NCBI GenBank assembly: GCA_964621785.1
Contig: CAZUPD010000005.1
Span: 75,974 to 139,973 of the forward strand
DNA: 64,000 bases
Direction: 5' to 3'
DNA from: JACKDW01 sp964621785
GTDB taxonomy: Bacteria; Myxococcota_A; Polyangia; Nannocystales; Nannocystaceae
Position 1 is the first letter of the stretch. Each line of letters starts with the position of its first letter. Of this stretch, positions 9,294-18,900 are shown one piece after another. The position numbers and the translations under genes are program-made. Under the pieces are notes generated by a model that was not told the DNA's origin, ran no database searches, and saw only the letters and a program-made list of their open reading frames with translations.

Positions 9294-10079
9294 CTACTCG
9301 CCTTGGTTGAGCAGCATCGGCGTTTTGCCGTCGGTCATGATCAGCTTTGCGTTTGGTGAAGTGGACAGACGCTCAAATACTTCGAGACTACGCCATTCGA
9401 TGATTTCTTGGCTCAAGCCATCTGCAAGCACTTTTTGGGCATCGCGAACCCCCTCGGCCTCGATCGTCTTGCGCTCGGCTTCTTGTCGCTCACGTTGGAG
9501 GACAAACTGCATTCGCTGAGCCTCCTGCTCAGCTTCTAGTTTATCCTCGATCGCGTTGTAGAGACCCGGCGGCAGGCTGATGCTTTTGAGCAGGACGGCC
9601 TCGATCGTAAACCCACGTTGGGCGAGGATGGTGGTCATCTCCTTGCGGATCTCCTCTTCGATTTCGGCGCGCTTGCCCGAGTGCATATCCTTGGCAAAAA
9701 AGCGTGCGCAGATATCGGCCGAGGCCGAGCGGAATACACTGAGGATCAGCACGTTTTCGTAGTCGAGCCCGACGTCCCGGATCACATCCGGGGCCTTGTC
9801 CGGCTCGATGTGGTAGAGGATCGAAATCTCGGCGCTGACGTTGAGCCCTTCTTTGGAGGGCAAGTTGAGCTGCACCTCGCGATTGACCGTTCTTGTAGGG
9901 ATCCGGATCATTTGGCTGGTCAAGTAGTTCATGCCGACGGGACCTGGCTGATAGACCTTATTGCCCAGCTTGCCCCACCGGCTTTTGACGCCGACTTCTC
10001 CCGGACGAATGATCGCGCACCCGCTAGCGAGCAACACGACTGCCGCGAGGGCGGTATGTTGGAATGTCTGTCGTTTCAT
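9294..10079 (-). CDS. SPFH/prohibitin-domain lipoprotein
   Basis: A 261-residue Band-7 family protein. Residues 1-21 are a lipoprotein signal ending at Cys21 (VVLLASGC). The SPFH domain follows, with a typical internal segment VSAEISILYHIEPD and the later FTIEAVLLKSISLPPGLYNAIEDKLEAEQEAQ leading into a charged helix ERQEAERKTIEAEGVRDAQ. Such proteins oligomerise on membranes and often control proteases or act in envelope stress. Here anchoring is by lipid rather than a transmembrane helix. No partner protease is adjacent. Confidence 0.8.
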   Translation of the reverse strand: MKRQTFQHTALAAVVLLASGCAIIRPGEVGVKSRWGKLGNKVYQPGPVGMNYLTSQMIRIPTRTVNREVQLNLPSKEGLNVSAEISILYHIEPDKAPDVIRDVGLDYENVLILSVFRSASADICARFFAKDMHSGKRAEIEEEIRKEMTTILAQRGFTIEAVLLKSISLPPGLYNAIEDKLEAEQEAQRMQFVLQRERQEAERKTIEAEGVRDAQKVLADGLSQEIIEWRSLEVFERLSTSPNAKLIMTDGKTPMLLNQGE

Positions 10080-10112
10080 CGTGGATCCTGACGTTCGGGG
10101 TTGGCTCTCGAT

Positions 10113-11216
10113 TTACTCAGAAGCTATGTTGGCGCAGGGCCACGACGCGGTCACCAGCTCAAACCCGGGGATCGAGTGGATCGATACCTCGGCACCGCTG
10201 CGTTGCAGGATCCGTTGCAATCGCCCGGCGCGGTTGACCACGATAAACGCCTTGGCACCCGGCCGGAGCCAGGTGCGAAGCGGGGTGAGCAGGGCGGCGA
10301 ATGCCTCGACCGGTGCGTGGGTCGGCGGATTGACGAGTGCCATGTCGAACTGACCTTCGAGGCGGGCGAGTGCCGGTTGGGGTGCCTTCAGTCCATCTCC
10401 CAAGTGTACATGCATGCGTTCGTCGACCCCGGCGAGCGCGGCGTTGTGGGGAATCAATGCCGCCGCAAGAATGTTGCTCTCGACCGCCCAGGCCTGGGCT
10501 TGGGGCCATTTGTGGAGTGCCCACAGTCCGAGCGGGCCGACCCCGGCACACAGGTCCAAAACGTGGGTGGGTGCCGGTTCGTGATACAAGACTTGGTTGA
10601 GCCAGGCGATCAGGTTGGCCGTGCCGACATCGAGAAACGTCCGGCAAAACACGCCAGGGACCGACATCAACGGCGCCGGCAACAGCGGACTTTCGACGCG
10701 GTACGTCTGCGAGATCCGGGCGTGTACCCCCTCTAGATCGGGGGCCATGACCTCGGAGCAATACAGGTGATACCCGCGGTTGCGTTTGACGACGTCGACA
10801 TTGCCGACCAGTGACTTCATGATCGAAGCGAGCGACTTGCCGCCTTTGGCCTTTCGTGCGGCACACCACAGACGTCCGCCCGGTTTGAGGACGTAGGTTG
10901 CGAGGGCGAGACAGCGCTCGCTGAAGTCCTTTCCGAGGTGGGGTCGGGGCCATACGACAGCATCGGTGGCACTGTGGGGGGGCGCGTGACCTCGGGTCTG
11001 AGTCACACCAAACGCCTCGGGCAGGCAGTCGGGGATACACGTTTCACCGGCGGTCGGCCGCTCGCGGATGTCGAGGATCAGGCGCTTGGCACCGGGCTGG
11101 ATCCCGGGCAGGCCGCCGCAGTGAATCAGCCAAAGGTCGTCTCCACATACGCCAGAGACGGCCCTTGAAAGCAGTTGAACACCAGGGTCTGTGGGCTTGA
11201 GTCCGTCGATCGTCAT
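10113..11216 (-). CDS. class I SAM-dependent methyltransferase, RsmC/RlmG-like
   Basis: The C-terminal half is a Rossmann methyltransferase: motif I DLCAGVGPLGL (about residue 221), an acidic AVESN after strand 2, and the NPPTH motif (about residue 296) that marks N-methylation of a base. The N-terminal half resembles the degenerate methyltransferase domain (YVLKPGGRLWCAARKAKGG) of the RsmC/RlmG 16S/23S rRNA guanine-N2 methyltransferases, so a rRNA target is the best inference. ATG 11216 is used as start; a TTG at 11276 in the same frame would add 20 residues. It is divergent to the SNF2 gene. Confidence 0.75.
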   Translation of the reverse strand: MTIDGLKPTDPGVQLLSRAVSGVCGDDLWLIHCGGLPGIQPGAKRLILDIRERPTAGETCIPDCLPEAFGVTQTRGHAPPHSATDAVVWPRPHLGKDFSERCLALATYVLKPGGRLWCAARKAKGGKSLASIMKSLVGNVDVVKRNRGYHLYCSEVMAPDLEGVHARISQTYRVESPLLPAPLMSVPGVFCRTFLDVGTANLIAWLNQVLYHEPAPTHVLDLCAGVGPLGLWALHKWPQAQAWAVESNILAAALIPHNAALAGVDERMHVHLGDGLKAPQPALARLEGQFDMALVNPPTHAPVEAFAALLTPLRTWLRPGAKAFIVVNRAGRLQRILQRSGAEVSIHSIPGFELVTASWPCANIASE

Positions 11217-11460
11217 GCGTGCGTCAGTTGCGCGTGAGTGCGGTGGTGCAATAGCGATCAACGTCGAAGATTTCAAGTAGACGAGGTCGATCGCCCGTGT
11301 TAAATGGACCCGACGTCAACAGGGTGCCGAGGCGGCGCTCCGGCGATGTCCACATGTCCGTAGAGTGACCGTGTTCGGTCCTTGTCGGTCTGCGTAGCCA
11401 GGGGTTGCGGCGGGCCGCACCATCGCCTGAAACGTTCGGGCCCAGCCAGTAGGAACATTT

Positions 11461-14400
11461 GTGTCCAAACTCGAAGCTTTTCTCCCCCTATTTGAACCCG
11501 AAGCACTCCAAAGTCTCGTCAGCGCCAAGGCCTATAAGGCCGGTATTGAGTTGTTTGAGAACAAGCGTGTGTCCGACATCGTGTACGACGGCGAATCGGT
11601 GCGCGGCAAGGTCAAGGGCTCCCATCCGGTGCCGCATACGGCCAGCATCAAGCTGAGTACCGACGGCCTCGAGGGGCATTGCACCTGTCCGACGTTTTCC
11701 GATGGGTGGGAAAAAATCTGTCACCACTCGGCCGCCCTCGCCCTGACGATGCGCCAGCAGTACCAGCAAGGTGGCGAGATCACGATGACGCAAAATCCGT
11801 GGGTCGAGGATATCGGTGCTTCGAGCCTCTCCCAGCGCCGTTATCAGATCCAACTTCGACGCGGCAGCTGGCATGTCACCGTGTTTCGCGGCGGAGCGTC
11901 ACCGGCCAATCGTCGCCGGCGCAAGCGTCTGCAAGAAGGATTGTCGCCGGCCGACCGCATGATTCAGATCTATCTCGATCAAGAAGTCGACGAAACCGAT
12001 GAGGGTGCACATATTTTAGAAGACGCCGCCCTGGCCGGGTTTTTGTATTTCGCCCGCCAGAGTTCGGTCAGCCTCAAGGGGGTGGGGCGGCTGCAGTTTT
12101 CCAATGAACCGCTGGTGTTGCGTGTACAAGCAGAGTCGCGCAAGGCCGATGCAGGTGTCGACCTCCATGGGTTTTTGGCCCTACCTGGGACCGATCGCAC
12201 CTTCGAGCTCGACAAGGGCCGGATCATCAATGGCGCCCCAACCTGGTTTCTGGTCCCAGAGACAGGTGAAATCTTTTCCGTCCCCGACACCCCGCCGTGG
12301 GTGCTCGAGTCGATTGCCAAACAGCCGCGGATCGTGATGGACAGCCGTGTCGGCGCCGAGCAGATGGACAACCTCTCCGACCAGTTGCAAACCGTCGGTG
12401 TCCCCCGCCACGACCTGTACGCACTCGCCTCGGACTCGCGCAGCATCAGCGGGGTCACTGCCAACATCGAGGGCGACGCCAACCGCATCCTCGTCCACCT
12501 CGCGGTCCGCTACGACAATGTCACCCTGGAGGTGAAGGGGACAGACCCCGAGTCACCGCGCTACGCCGCGACCATCGAGGACCAGACGATTTCGTTTTAC
12601 CGCGACCTCGACGGCGAGGCGACGACCCGCAAGGTTCTCACCGACATGGGCCTGCGCTGGATCGATATGGATGAGGCGTTTGTGGCCGAGGGCGACAAGG
12701 CGATCGAGTTCATGATCGTCGGCCTGCAGACCATGCCCGAGGCGTGGGAAAAACGTGTACCGAAGTTGCCGAAGATCCGCAGCAAGTCGCCGACACCGAG
12801 CATCTCGGTCAGCAGCGGTAACGGCTCGGTCCTCGACATCGAGGCCAAGGTCGAGATCGACGGCGCCGACGACCTGATCAGTTTCCGCGACCTGTTGCGC
12901 TGGCTCCACGACGGGCGCCGTTGGGTGACCCTGGCCGATGGTTCGGTCGCCAAACTCGACCCGCAGATTCTCAACGCAGTGGCCGAGGCCGCCGGGGCGA
13001 TCGACTTTGACAAACAGGGACACGCAGAGATTTCGACCCTCGAGCTGGGTACGCTCTCGCGACTTTTGGGAGCTGTCCCAACAGCCAGTGTCGCCCGCGA
13101 AGTCAAAAAACTGATGACCAATATGACGGGCAAACGCGCGAGCCGAGGGCCGCGCAAGGCCAAGGCGCTCAACGCCAAGCTGCGGCCCTACCAGCGCTCG
13201 GGTTTCGCCTGGCTGTGGCAGCTGCACATCAACAGTATGACGGGCATCCTGGCCGACGACATGGGTCTCGGTAAGACCGTCCAGGCCCTCGCCCTGCTCA
13301 CCAAATCCAAGGAGGAGGAGGGCGAGATGCCGTCGTTGATTGTATGTCCAACTTCGGTGATCTCGGTGTGGAAACAGGAGGTCAAAAAGTGGGCGCCGTC
13401 GCTGTCGATCGTGATGTGGCACGGGGCCGACCGGGCCGAAAAACGCCGCCTGCTCAAAAAGAGCGATGTCATCGTCACGTCCTACAGCATCATGCGCCGC
13501 GACGTCGACGACCTGGCCAAGATCCGGTTTCGCTACGTGATGCTCGACGAGGCCCAGTACATCAAAAACTGGACCACAAGTACTGCCAAGTCGGCCAAGA
13601 AACTCAAGTCGGACCACCGCTTGGCCCTCAGCGGTACGCCGGTCGAAAACCACTTGGTTGACCTTTGGGCCATCTTCGATTTCCTCGCCCCCGGATTTTT
13701 GGGCAAGTTGACGGCCTTCCAAAAGACCTATGTACGCCCGATCGAAGAGGGCGACAGCAAGACGTTGGAGGCCCTGCGCGCCCGTGTGCGTCCGTTTATC
13801 ATGCGTCGACGCAAGGAGGACGTGGCCAAGGAGCTGCCGCCAAAGACCGAACAGACACTCTTTTGCCGGTTTGGCCGCAGTCAGTTGGGGCTGTACAACC
13901 GCATCCTCAAGGCCGCGCGCAACGAGATCCAGGGCCGGATCGACGATGTCGGGCTCGAGAAGTCGCAGATGACAATTCTGGCTGCACTCACCCGTCTGCG
14001 TCAGGTGTGCTGCGATCCCAAGCTCCTGGGTCTACCCGACACCTCGACCCTGCCACCGTCGACCAAGGTCGAGGCCTTCCGCGAGCTGATCGGCGACTGC
14101 ATCGGCGGCGGTCACAAAGTGTTGGTATTCAGCCAATTCGTAGAGATGCAAAAAATCCTCGGAGCGGTGTTAGAAGAGCTCGAGATCAACTTTTTGTGGC
14201 TCCACGGAGGGACCAAAAACCGCGAGGAGTTGGTCCAGAGATTCCAGTCCAAATCGGGGCCCCCGGTGTTCTTGATCAGCCTCAAGGCCGGTGGTTCCGG
14301 TCTGACACTGACCGAGGCCGATACGGTGATCCACTTTGACCCGTGGTGGAATCCTGCCGTCGAAGACCAGGCGACCGACCGTGCCCACCGCATCGGTCAG

Positions 14401-14580
14401 GACAAGCCAGTCAACGTCTATCGCCTCGTGTGCGAGGATACGGTCGAACAAAAGATGGTCGAGCTCGGACAGCGCAAACGCGAGGTGGCCGAGAGTGCGT
14501 TGGGCCGCGATACGACCGGGGGCAAGAAGCTGACGATGGAGGATGTGAATGCGCTGTTGGCTTCGCCGAGTTTTGATTGA
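11461..14580 (+). CDS. SWIM zinc finger plus SNF2/RapA-type DEAD/DEAH helicase
   Basis: A 1039-residue Swi2/Snf2 ATPase starting at GTG 11461 behind AGGA at 11451. The N-terminus has a SWIM zinc finger with CxC (Cys74, Cys76) and CxH (Cys87, His89). After a long middle domain come helicase motif I DDMGLGKT (about residue 600), motif II DEAQ (about 696), motif III LSGTPVENH and motif VI DRAHRIGQ (about 973). Bacterial SWIM-SNF2 proteins are thought to remodel DNA-protein or RNA-polymerase complexes; the exact role is unknown. It stands alone between divergent and convergent neighbours. Confidence 0.92.
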   Translation: MSKLEAFLPLFEPEALQSLVSAKAYKAGIELFENKRVSDIVYDGESVRGKVKGSHPVPHTASIKLSTDGLEGHCTCPTFSDGWEKICHHSAALALTMRQQYQQGGEITMTQNPWVEDIGASSLSQRRYQIQLRRGSWHVTVFRGGASPANRRRRKRLQEGLSPADRMIQIYLDQEVDETDEGAHILEDAALAGFLYFARQSSVSLKGVGRLQFSNEPLVLRVQAESRKADAGVDLHGFLALPGTDRTFELDKGRIINGAPTWFLVPETGEIFSVPDTPPWVLESIAKQPRIVMDSRVGAEQMDNLSDQLQTVGVPRHDLYALASDSRSISGVTANIEGDANRILVHLAVRYDNVTLEVKGTDPESPRYAATIEDQTISFYRDLDGEATTRKVLTDMGLRWIDMDEAFVAEGDKAIEFMIVGLQTMPEAWEKRVPKLPKIRSKSPTPSISVSSGNGSVLDIEAKVEIDGADDLISFRDLLRWLHDGRRWVTLADGSVAKLDPQILNAVAEAAGAIDFDKQGHAEISTLELGTLSRLLGAVPTASVAREVKKLMTNMTGKRASRGPRKAKALNAKLRPYQRSGFAWLWQLHINSMTGILADDMGLGKTVQALALLTKSKEEEGEMPSLIVCPTSVISVWKQEVKKWAPSLSIVMWHGADRAEKRRLLKKSDVIVTSYSIMRRDVDDLAKIRFRYVMLDEAQYIKNWTTSTAKSAKKLKSDHRLALSGTPVENHLVDLWAIFDFLAPGFLGKLTAFQKTYVRPIEEGDSKTLEALRARVRPFIMRRRKEDVAKELPPKTEQTLFCRFGRSQLGLYNRILKAARNEIQGRIDDVGLEKSQMTILAALTRLRQVCCDPKLLGLPDTSTLPPSTKVEAFRELIGDCIGGGHKVLVFSQFVEMQKILGAVLEELEINFLWLHGGTKNREELVQRFQSKSGPPVFLISLKAGGSGLTLTEADTVIHFDPWWNPAVEDQATDRAHRIGQDKPVNVYRLVCEDTVEQKMVELGQRKREVAESALGRDTTGGKKLTMEDVNALLASPSFD

Positions 14581-14690
14581 GGACGGCCACCAGCTTCAAA
14601 CGGCCTAGCAGCCCGTGGATTTTCTCGGCGCGCGGCCTCGCGTGCCGATTTTGCCAAGGTTGGGTTCCGTGGTGGTACCTCCACCCGCAG

Positions 14691-15929
14691 TTACCGCTGA
14701 CCCGGACGCCACCACGCGAACAACTGCACAAGCTCTGCCAGTGCCATCGCCACGAGCGATGCATGGACCCCGATCGTCGCCGCGGTCACGACGATGATCA
14801 GCGCCCGCAAAGCCACACCACCGATGTCCCACGGCAGCAGCCTTTTGGGGTTGTGGGCGACGAGGTGTTGGCGTCCGACTGTGTTGGCAAATCGCAGGGC
14901 CGCAAACGGTGTGCTCACCAAAATTAATGCGTGCAGTTCGCTCGCGATCGGCCAGCCCGCGGCTCGGTCGAGGGCGCTCGCCAGCCAGCTCCATGTCATT
15001 GCATAGGCAACCATGGCGACCGCTCCTCCGACAAACACTCCCCCGATTCCGGCCCATTTGCGCAGGGTCTTCGCCGCGCCCTCGGGATCTTCGGCCGCGA
15101 CCCGTAGTGAGACCACCGTCGCCGCCGCGGTCGGTACCATCAACGCGGCGTTGACAAACAAAAGTGCGTAGTTCAGGCGGGCGAAGTCGCCGTCGGGGTA
15201 GAGATGTGAAAGCCCGGCGTCGAGCAGGCCGAGGTTGACGTACAGCAGGGTATCGAGCAGCAACCAGCGGGTGTGGTGCGGATTGTTCGGGTTTTTTTTT
15301 GCCAGCGGATTGCCCGACGTTGCTTCGATACTGGTTGTATCAGCATTCTTTTTGTCCGCACCTGGCGGGTCGCCAAATGCCACTGGCAACAGGGCCAGGC
15401 CGCCGAGGAGCATACCCGTGGTGATCCCGACGGTCGGCCCGAGTGCGCCTTGACCGAGCCACAGGGCGCCGATGATGGTGCCGATGGGAACAGCCCACTC
15501 GAGCATGAATCCCCGTCGTTCAAAGCCAGCACGTTCGGCCAGAGCTCGGATCGCACCGCCAAATACCGACAGGGCGACACACACGACGATCACAAATGGG
15601 GTGGCGCTGGTCCAGATCGCGGCATCGGTACCGAGGATTGGGAGCAGGGCGAGGCTGGCGACCAAAAACATGAATAAGCATGTTTTGAGCTCGGCGGTCA
15701 GCAGGTCGCGTGCGCGGTGCGTGCGGTCGAGCACGATAAACCGGGCGCGGTACAGCGAAAGACTGACCCCGCGGGCGACCCCGATCACGACCAGTCCGCG
15801 GAAAAACAGGTCGGCTGCCCCACTGGCCCGTAACTCGCGGGCGATCGCAAACTCGCGGGCGACCCCCAGACACAGGGTGACAAGCGAGAGCCCGGCCATC
15901 CACACCAGGGTTTGACGGTGGCGACTCAT
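14691..15929 (-). CDS. MurJ/MOP-superfamily flippase-like membrane protein
   Basis: A 412-residue polytopic membrane protein with about eleven to twelve hydrophobic segments. The N-terminal REFAIARELRASGAADLFF resembles the entry helix of MurJ/MviN lipid flippases, in which a Gly-Ala-x-x-Asp-x-Phe pattern follows the first helix. It lies 39 bp behind the glycosyltransferase gene 15969-16871 on the same strand, so it may move the lipid-linked glycan that enzyme helps make. Shorter than MurJ (about 510), so a specialised polysaccharide flippase is more likely than the essential lipid II flippase. Confidence 0.55.
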   Translation of the reverse strand: MSRHRQTLVWMAGLSLVTLCLGVAREFAIARELRASGAADLFFRGLVVIGVARGVSLSLYRARFIVLDRTHRARDLLTAELKTCLFMFLVASLALLPILGTDAAIWTSATPFVIVVCVALSVFGGAIRALAERAGFERRGFMLEWAVPIGTIIGALWLGQGALGPTVGITTGMLLGGLALLPVAFGDPPGADKKNADTTSIEATSGNPLAKKNPNNPHHTRWLLLDTLLYVNLGLLDAGLSHLYPDGDFARLNYALLFVNAALMVPTAAATVVSLRVAAEDPEGAAKTLRKWAGIGGVFVGGAVAMVAYAMTWSWLASALDRAAGWPIASELHALILVSTPFAALRFANTVGRQHLVAHNPKRLLPWDIGGVALRALIIVVTAATIGVHASLVAMALAELVQLFAWWRPGQR

Positions 15930-15968
15930 GGGTGTCGGAGTTGTGCCGATAAAGTTTGTGTATACATG

Positions 15969-16871
15969 TTAATCCTCCGTGGCCGCGGAGGAAGGTGCGA
16001 TCTCAAACTCGCGGGCGAGGGTGCCGTCGCGGCGGAGTTTTTCCTCGTAGATCAGCAGGTCGATCAGCAGCGGGTACCACAGGGTGTGCATGCCGGCGTG
16101 GAGGAGCCCGGGCAGGCCGTCGCGCCAGGCTCCTTTGAGTACCACGGTGCGGGTGTAGTGCACCCAGGGGCGGACGAAGAGTGGCATTTTGTTGTATAGC
16201 CAACGCAACCCGATCATGCGGGCGGCCTTGGTCCGTAGACCAAACCCCGCGAGGGTTTGCCGGTGGCCGACTTCGCCAAAATACGCACGCGCTTCTTTTT
16301 GTGCGTAGCGGATGTGTTTGGCGAACAGGTGTGACAGCGGCCGAGCGTCGCGGTGGATCAACCGATTCGCAAGCAGCGAGACCCGCATCTCGCGGTCGTC
16401 GACCCGTTCGTTGATACCTCGGGTAAACGCGCTGCGGTCGGGTCGCATCAGGCGGAGGACCTGGGCATCGCTGTATTCGCCGTGGACGAGGCGGTGACCG
16501 AGGACGCGTACGTCGAGCCGGACATAGGCACCGTCGAGGTCGTCACGGGTCATCGCCCTGTGGATGTCGCGCCAGAGGTCGGGAGTGAGCTCTTCGTCGG
16601 CGTCTAGAAAGAATACCCAGTCGTATCGTGGGCAGGCCCACTGCAAGGCGAAATTGCGCTGACTGGCGTAGTCGACAAACGGGTGCTCGAGCACCGTTGC
16701 CCCGTGTTCGCGGGCGATGTCACAGGTGCGGTCACGCGAGCCGGAGTCGACGACGACCACCGGAGCCTGACCGGCGACCGATGCGATTGCTTTGCCGAGG
16801 TTGAGTTGCTCGTCGAGGGTCAAGATCACGACAGCAAGACCATCACGGGTCTGTGGGGTCGACACGGGCAA
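15969..16871 (-). CDS. family 2 glycosyltransferase, WaaE/LPS-core type
   Basis: A 300-residue GT-A fold enzyme. The N-terminus VVILTLDEQLNLGKAI and the nucleotide-sugar site VVVVDSGSRDRTCDIA are followed by the metal-binding DAD (Asp90, Asp92) in WVFFLDADEEL. The HPFVDYASQRNFALQWA segment is characteristic of the WaaE/KdtX glucosyltransferase group that decorates the LPS inner core. It heads a two-gene unit with the flippase-like gene 15930 and below. Confidence 0.8.
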   Translation of the reverse strand: MPVSTPQTRDGLAVVILTLDEQLNLGKAIASVAGQAPVVVVDSGSRDRTCDIAREHGATVLEHPFVDYASQRNFALQWACPRYDWVFFLDADEELTPDLWRDIHRAMTRDDLDGAYVRLDVRVLGHRLVHGEYSDAQVLRLMRPDRSAFTRGINERVDDREMRVSLLANRLIHRDARPLSHLFAKHIRYAQKEARAYFGEVGHRQTLAGFGLRTKAARMIGLRWLYNKMPLFVRPWVHYTRTVVLKGAWRDGLPGLLHAGMHTLWYPLLIDLLIYEEKLRRDGTLAREFEIAPSSAATED

Positions 16872-17283
16872 ACCTCCTTCTCGTATGTATATGTGCCTGA
16901 AAGGTCAGGCGTGTTGGTACGAGGCCGCGTCGAATCCACGCCAGGGTCGGCACGGGTTGGTCGCCGGAGTTGTGGGGCTGTCCGCGTGTCCAATGCGTAC
17001 GCACCTGGGAAATCGTCGCCTCGAAGTCTTGGTGAGAAGTTCCTGCGAGCGACGTCCCCGCGCACGGGAGCTCACCCGCGCAGTCGGGGGCATGTTTGCG
17101 TGTGTGGCAATCGTTCGGGCGGCGGGGCCTGGCAGCGGGGTCGTCTGGGGATGCGTGCACGTGCAAACCAACGGCGAGTAAGCCTCTGTGACAGTAGCAG
17201 GGACGTCCCGGCTCGTCAGAATTTACGCCGACACGCGGTGGACGTTTCGCCCGCGGGGCACTTGTTTCGGCTATCTTGAAGGG
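16872..17283. other. intergenic region between divergent genes, no gene seen
   Basis: About 410 bp between the glycosyltransferase and the serine protease. The frames open here are antisense or shifted shadows without start signals or family features. It contains one exact TGYANNTRCA palindrome (17156-17165) and presumably both promoters, none of which I can point to. Confidence 0.5.
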
Positions 17284-18258
17284 GTGTGGAATCTTCTGGC
17301 GACGTCGATGCTCCTGCTGTCCGCGCAACCGACCCTGAGCGCACCTCCCCCGCAGGCGCTGCCGGTGATCGGCGGAGAACTGGTCGAAGGGACGGCGTGG
17401 TCGAGTGTGGTGGCCGTGTACGTGGTCCACAGTGACACCGAAACCGGAGAGCTGTGCACCGGCATCCTGGTCAGCCCCGAGATTGTACTGACCGCCGGAC
17501 ATTGCCTGACCTCGGTCGTGGCTGCGGATCAGCTGACCCTGTTTTTCGGACCCACGGTCTATACCCAAAACTCCGCGTTTATCGGTACTGCCACCGAGTT
17601 TGGGCTGCATGCTGACTATTGCCCGTCGTCCGAAGAGTGCCCGTGGGACCGGTTTGATTTCGGATTTATCCGCCTCGCCGAGAAGGTCAACGGGGTCGAA
17701 TACATCCCGCCGCTCATCGAGCAATCCGAGTGGGACGAGGCCGTGTTGGCCGAGGACGCGGTCGTTCGGCTGGTGGGCTTTGGCGCCACTCGAGAGGTCG
17801 ACGACAGCTCGGACTTGGAGATGGATGAGCTCGGCTACAAGCGCGAGGTCGGCCTGTCGATCCAAACCTTCTCGCCCTCGGGCTACGAGTTGTTGGCGGG
17901 GGACAACGGGCGCGATTCGTGTAACGGAGATTCTGGGGGCCCGGTGTTCATCCAGCTCGCGGACGGAAGTTACCGCCTGCTCGGAATCACATCGCGCGGA
18001 GTACCGCCCTGCGGGACGGGAGAGGGGATTTACGGTGTCGTCGCGACAGCGCTCCCCTGGCTGCGCGACGCAACCTCGGTCGACCTCGACCCCGCCTGTG
18101 GCCAGTTAGGCGATCCGAGCTGTCTGGATACGACCCCGCCCGAGGAGCAGGAAAGTGGTTGCAATTGCAATTATTCGGGGGACGAACGCAGTCACTGGCT
18201 GTGGATCGGATTCCTCGTCGGAGGGCTTGTACGCCGTCGGTCATCCCGGCCTTCGTAA
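17284..18258 (+). CDS. secreted trypsin-like serine protease with MYXO-CTERM-like tail
   Basis: An S1-family protease of 324 residues. From GTG 17284 a hydrophobic signal stretch (NLLATSMLLLSAQPTLSA) precedes the mature start VIGGE. The triad is complete: His73 in LTAGHC, Asp125 in WDRFDFGFI and Ser217 in CNGDSGGP. The C-terminus has a Cys-x-Cys pair, a hydrophobic helix LWIGFLVGGLV and an Arg cluster, the layout of the MYXO-CTERM surface-sorting signal of Myxococcota. The start is uncertain; GTG 17188 in the same frame would add 32 residues. The CNCN codons form a TGYANNTRCA palindrome at 18160. Confidence 0.82.
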   Translation: MWNLLATSMLLLSAQPTLSAPPPQALPVIGGELVEGTAWSSVVAVYVVHSDTETGELCTGILVSPEIVLTAGHCLTSVVAADQLTLFFGPTVYTQNSAFIGTATEFGLHADYCPSSEECPWDRFDFGFIRLAEKVNGVEYIPPLIEQSEWDEAVLAEDAVVRLVGFGATREVDDSSDLEMDELGYKREVGLSIQTFSPSGYELLAGDNGRDSCNGDSGGPVFIQLADGSYRLLGITSRGVPPCGTGEGIYGVVATALPWLRDATSVDLDPACGQLGDPSCLDTTPPEEQESGCNCNYSGDERSHWLWIGFLVGGLVRRRSSRPS

Positions 18259-18900
18259 CCTGTTCGTCTGTACAGAAAAAGCGTGTACGATCCAGAAGAC
18301 GAACACTTGATCAAGCGATTTACCGCGGCCTCGAGCAACGTCCCGCGCGACCCGACCGAGATCTTTAAACTGTCTTTTCAGGTAGGTTGGCATCGCCCCG
18401 ACGAGGGCCGCGAGAAGGGTTGTCGGCGACTTCGCAAACCCGCTTGGCAAGCGGGCTTGCGTCACTCAAACACCGCAAACCCGCTTGCTGTCACAGCGCT
18501 GTTGCAAGTCTGTCTCGAGCCCAAAAAATTGATCTGTGATCACATGAAGATCCATGTATGTACGCAGATCGCACAGTTCGCGGCAAACAGGCCCGCTGGC
18601 CGGGGGTGAAAAAAAACCTCTCCTGATCCCGGCGGGTTATCAATAAGGTCGCGCGGGCGACTTGCCCCGCGACCGGTTTGGCGAGTAGAAGTCTTTTCGC
18701 CGGAGGGGGGCGTGACCGCGAGACGGTCGTCGCCTGTTACGCGAACATCGCGTGGCAGTACGGATGCGAACGCCCTGAATTCCGCAATTCACAATTGTGT
18801 ACAGGCTGTGAGTCACTTTGCAGCTGCGCACCAAAACGCTTGTGCTTTCAGCACATTACAAATTTCCACAGCGGTTGCCGACGCTGTGGGCGGGAGGGTC
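18259..18900. other. 640-bp region upstream of dnaA, no gene and no clear origin
   Basis: No convincing gene: a 108-codon frame from 18283 has no family features. I see a short perfect hairpin CCCGCTTG-G-CAAGCGGG at 18439-18455, a second copy of its left arm (GCAAACCCGCTTG) near 18475-18487, and the palindrome TGTGATCACA near 18535. No exact DnaA box (TTATCCACA) was found; the closest is ATTTCCACA near 18863. A replication origin here can be neither shown nor excluded by eye. Confidence 0.5.

Noticed and set aside
12124..12133. TGTACAAGCA, also at about 44989 and 51220
   Set aside because: Differs from TGYANNTRCA at one defined position; three copies only, so not counted with the palindrome.
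12553..13722. Long minus-strand open frame of about 390 codons
   Set aside because: It is the antisense of the SNF2 gene, whose helicase motifs are unmistakable; high GC keeps the other strand open.
16843..17865. Minus-strand frame of 340 codons
   Set aside because: Runs antisense through the serine protease with complete triad; no family features of its own.
18439..18455. CCCGCTTG-CAAGCGGG hairpin as terminator
   Set aside because: No T tract follows on either strand and it lies 180 bp beyond the protease stop.
18283..18609. 108-codon frame upstream of dnaA
   Set aside because: GTG start without ribosome site, atypical composition and it crosses a hairpin; treated as intergenic.
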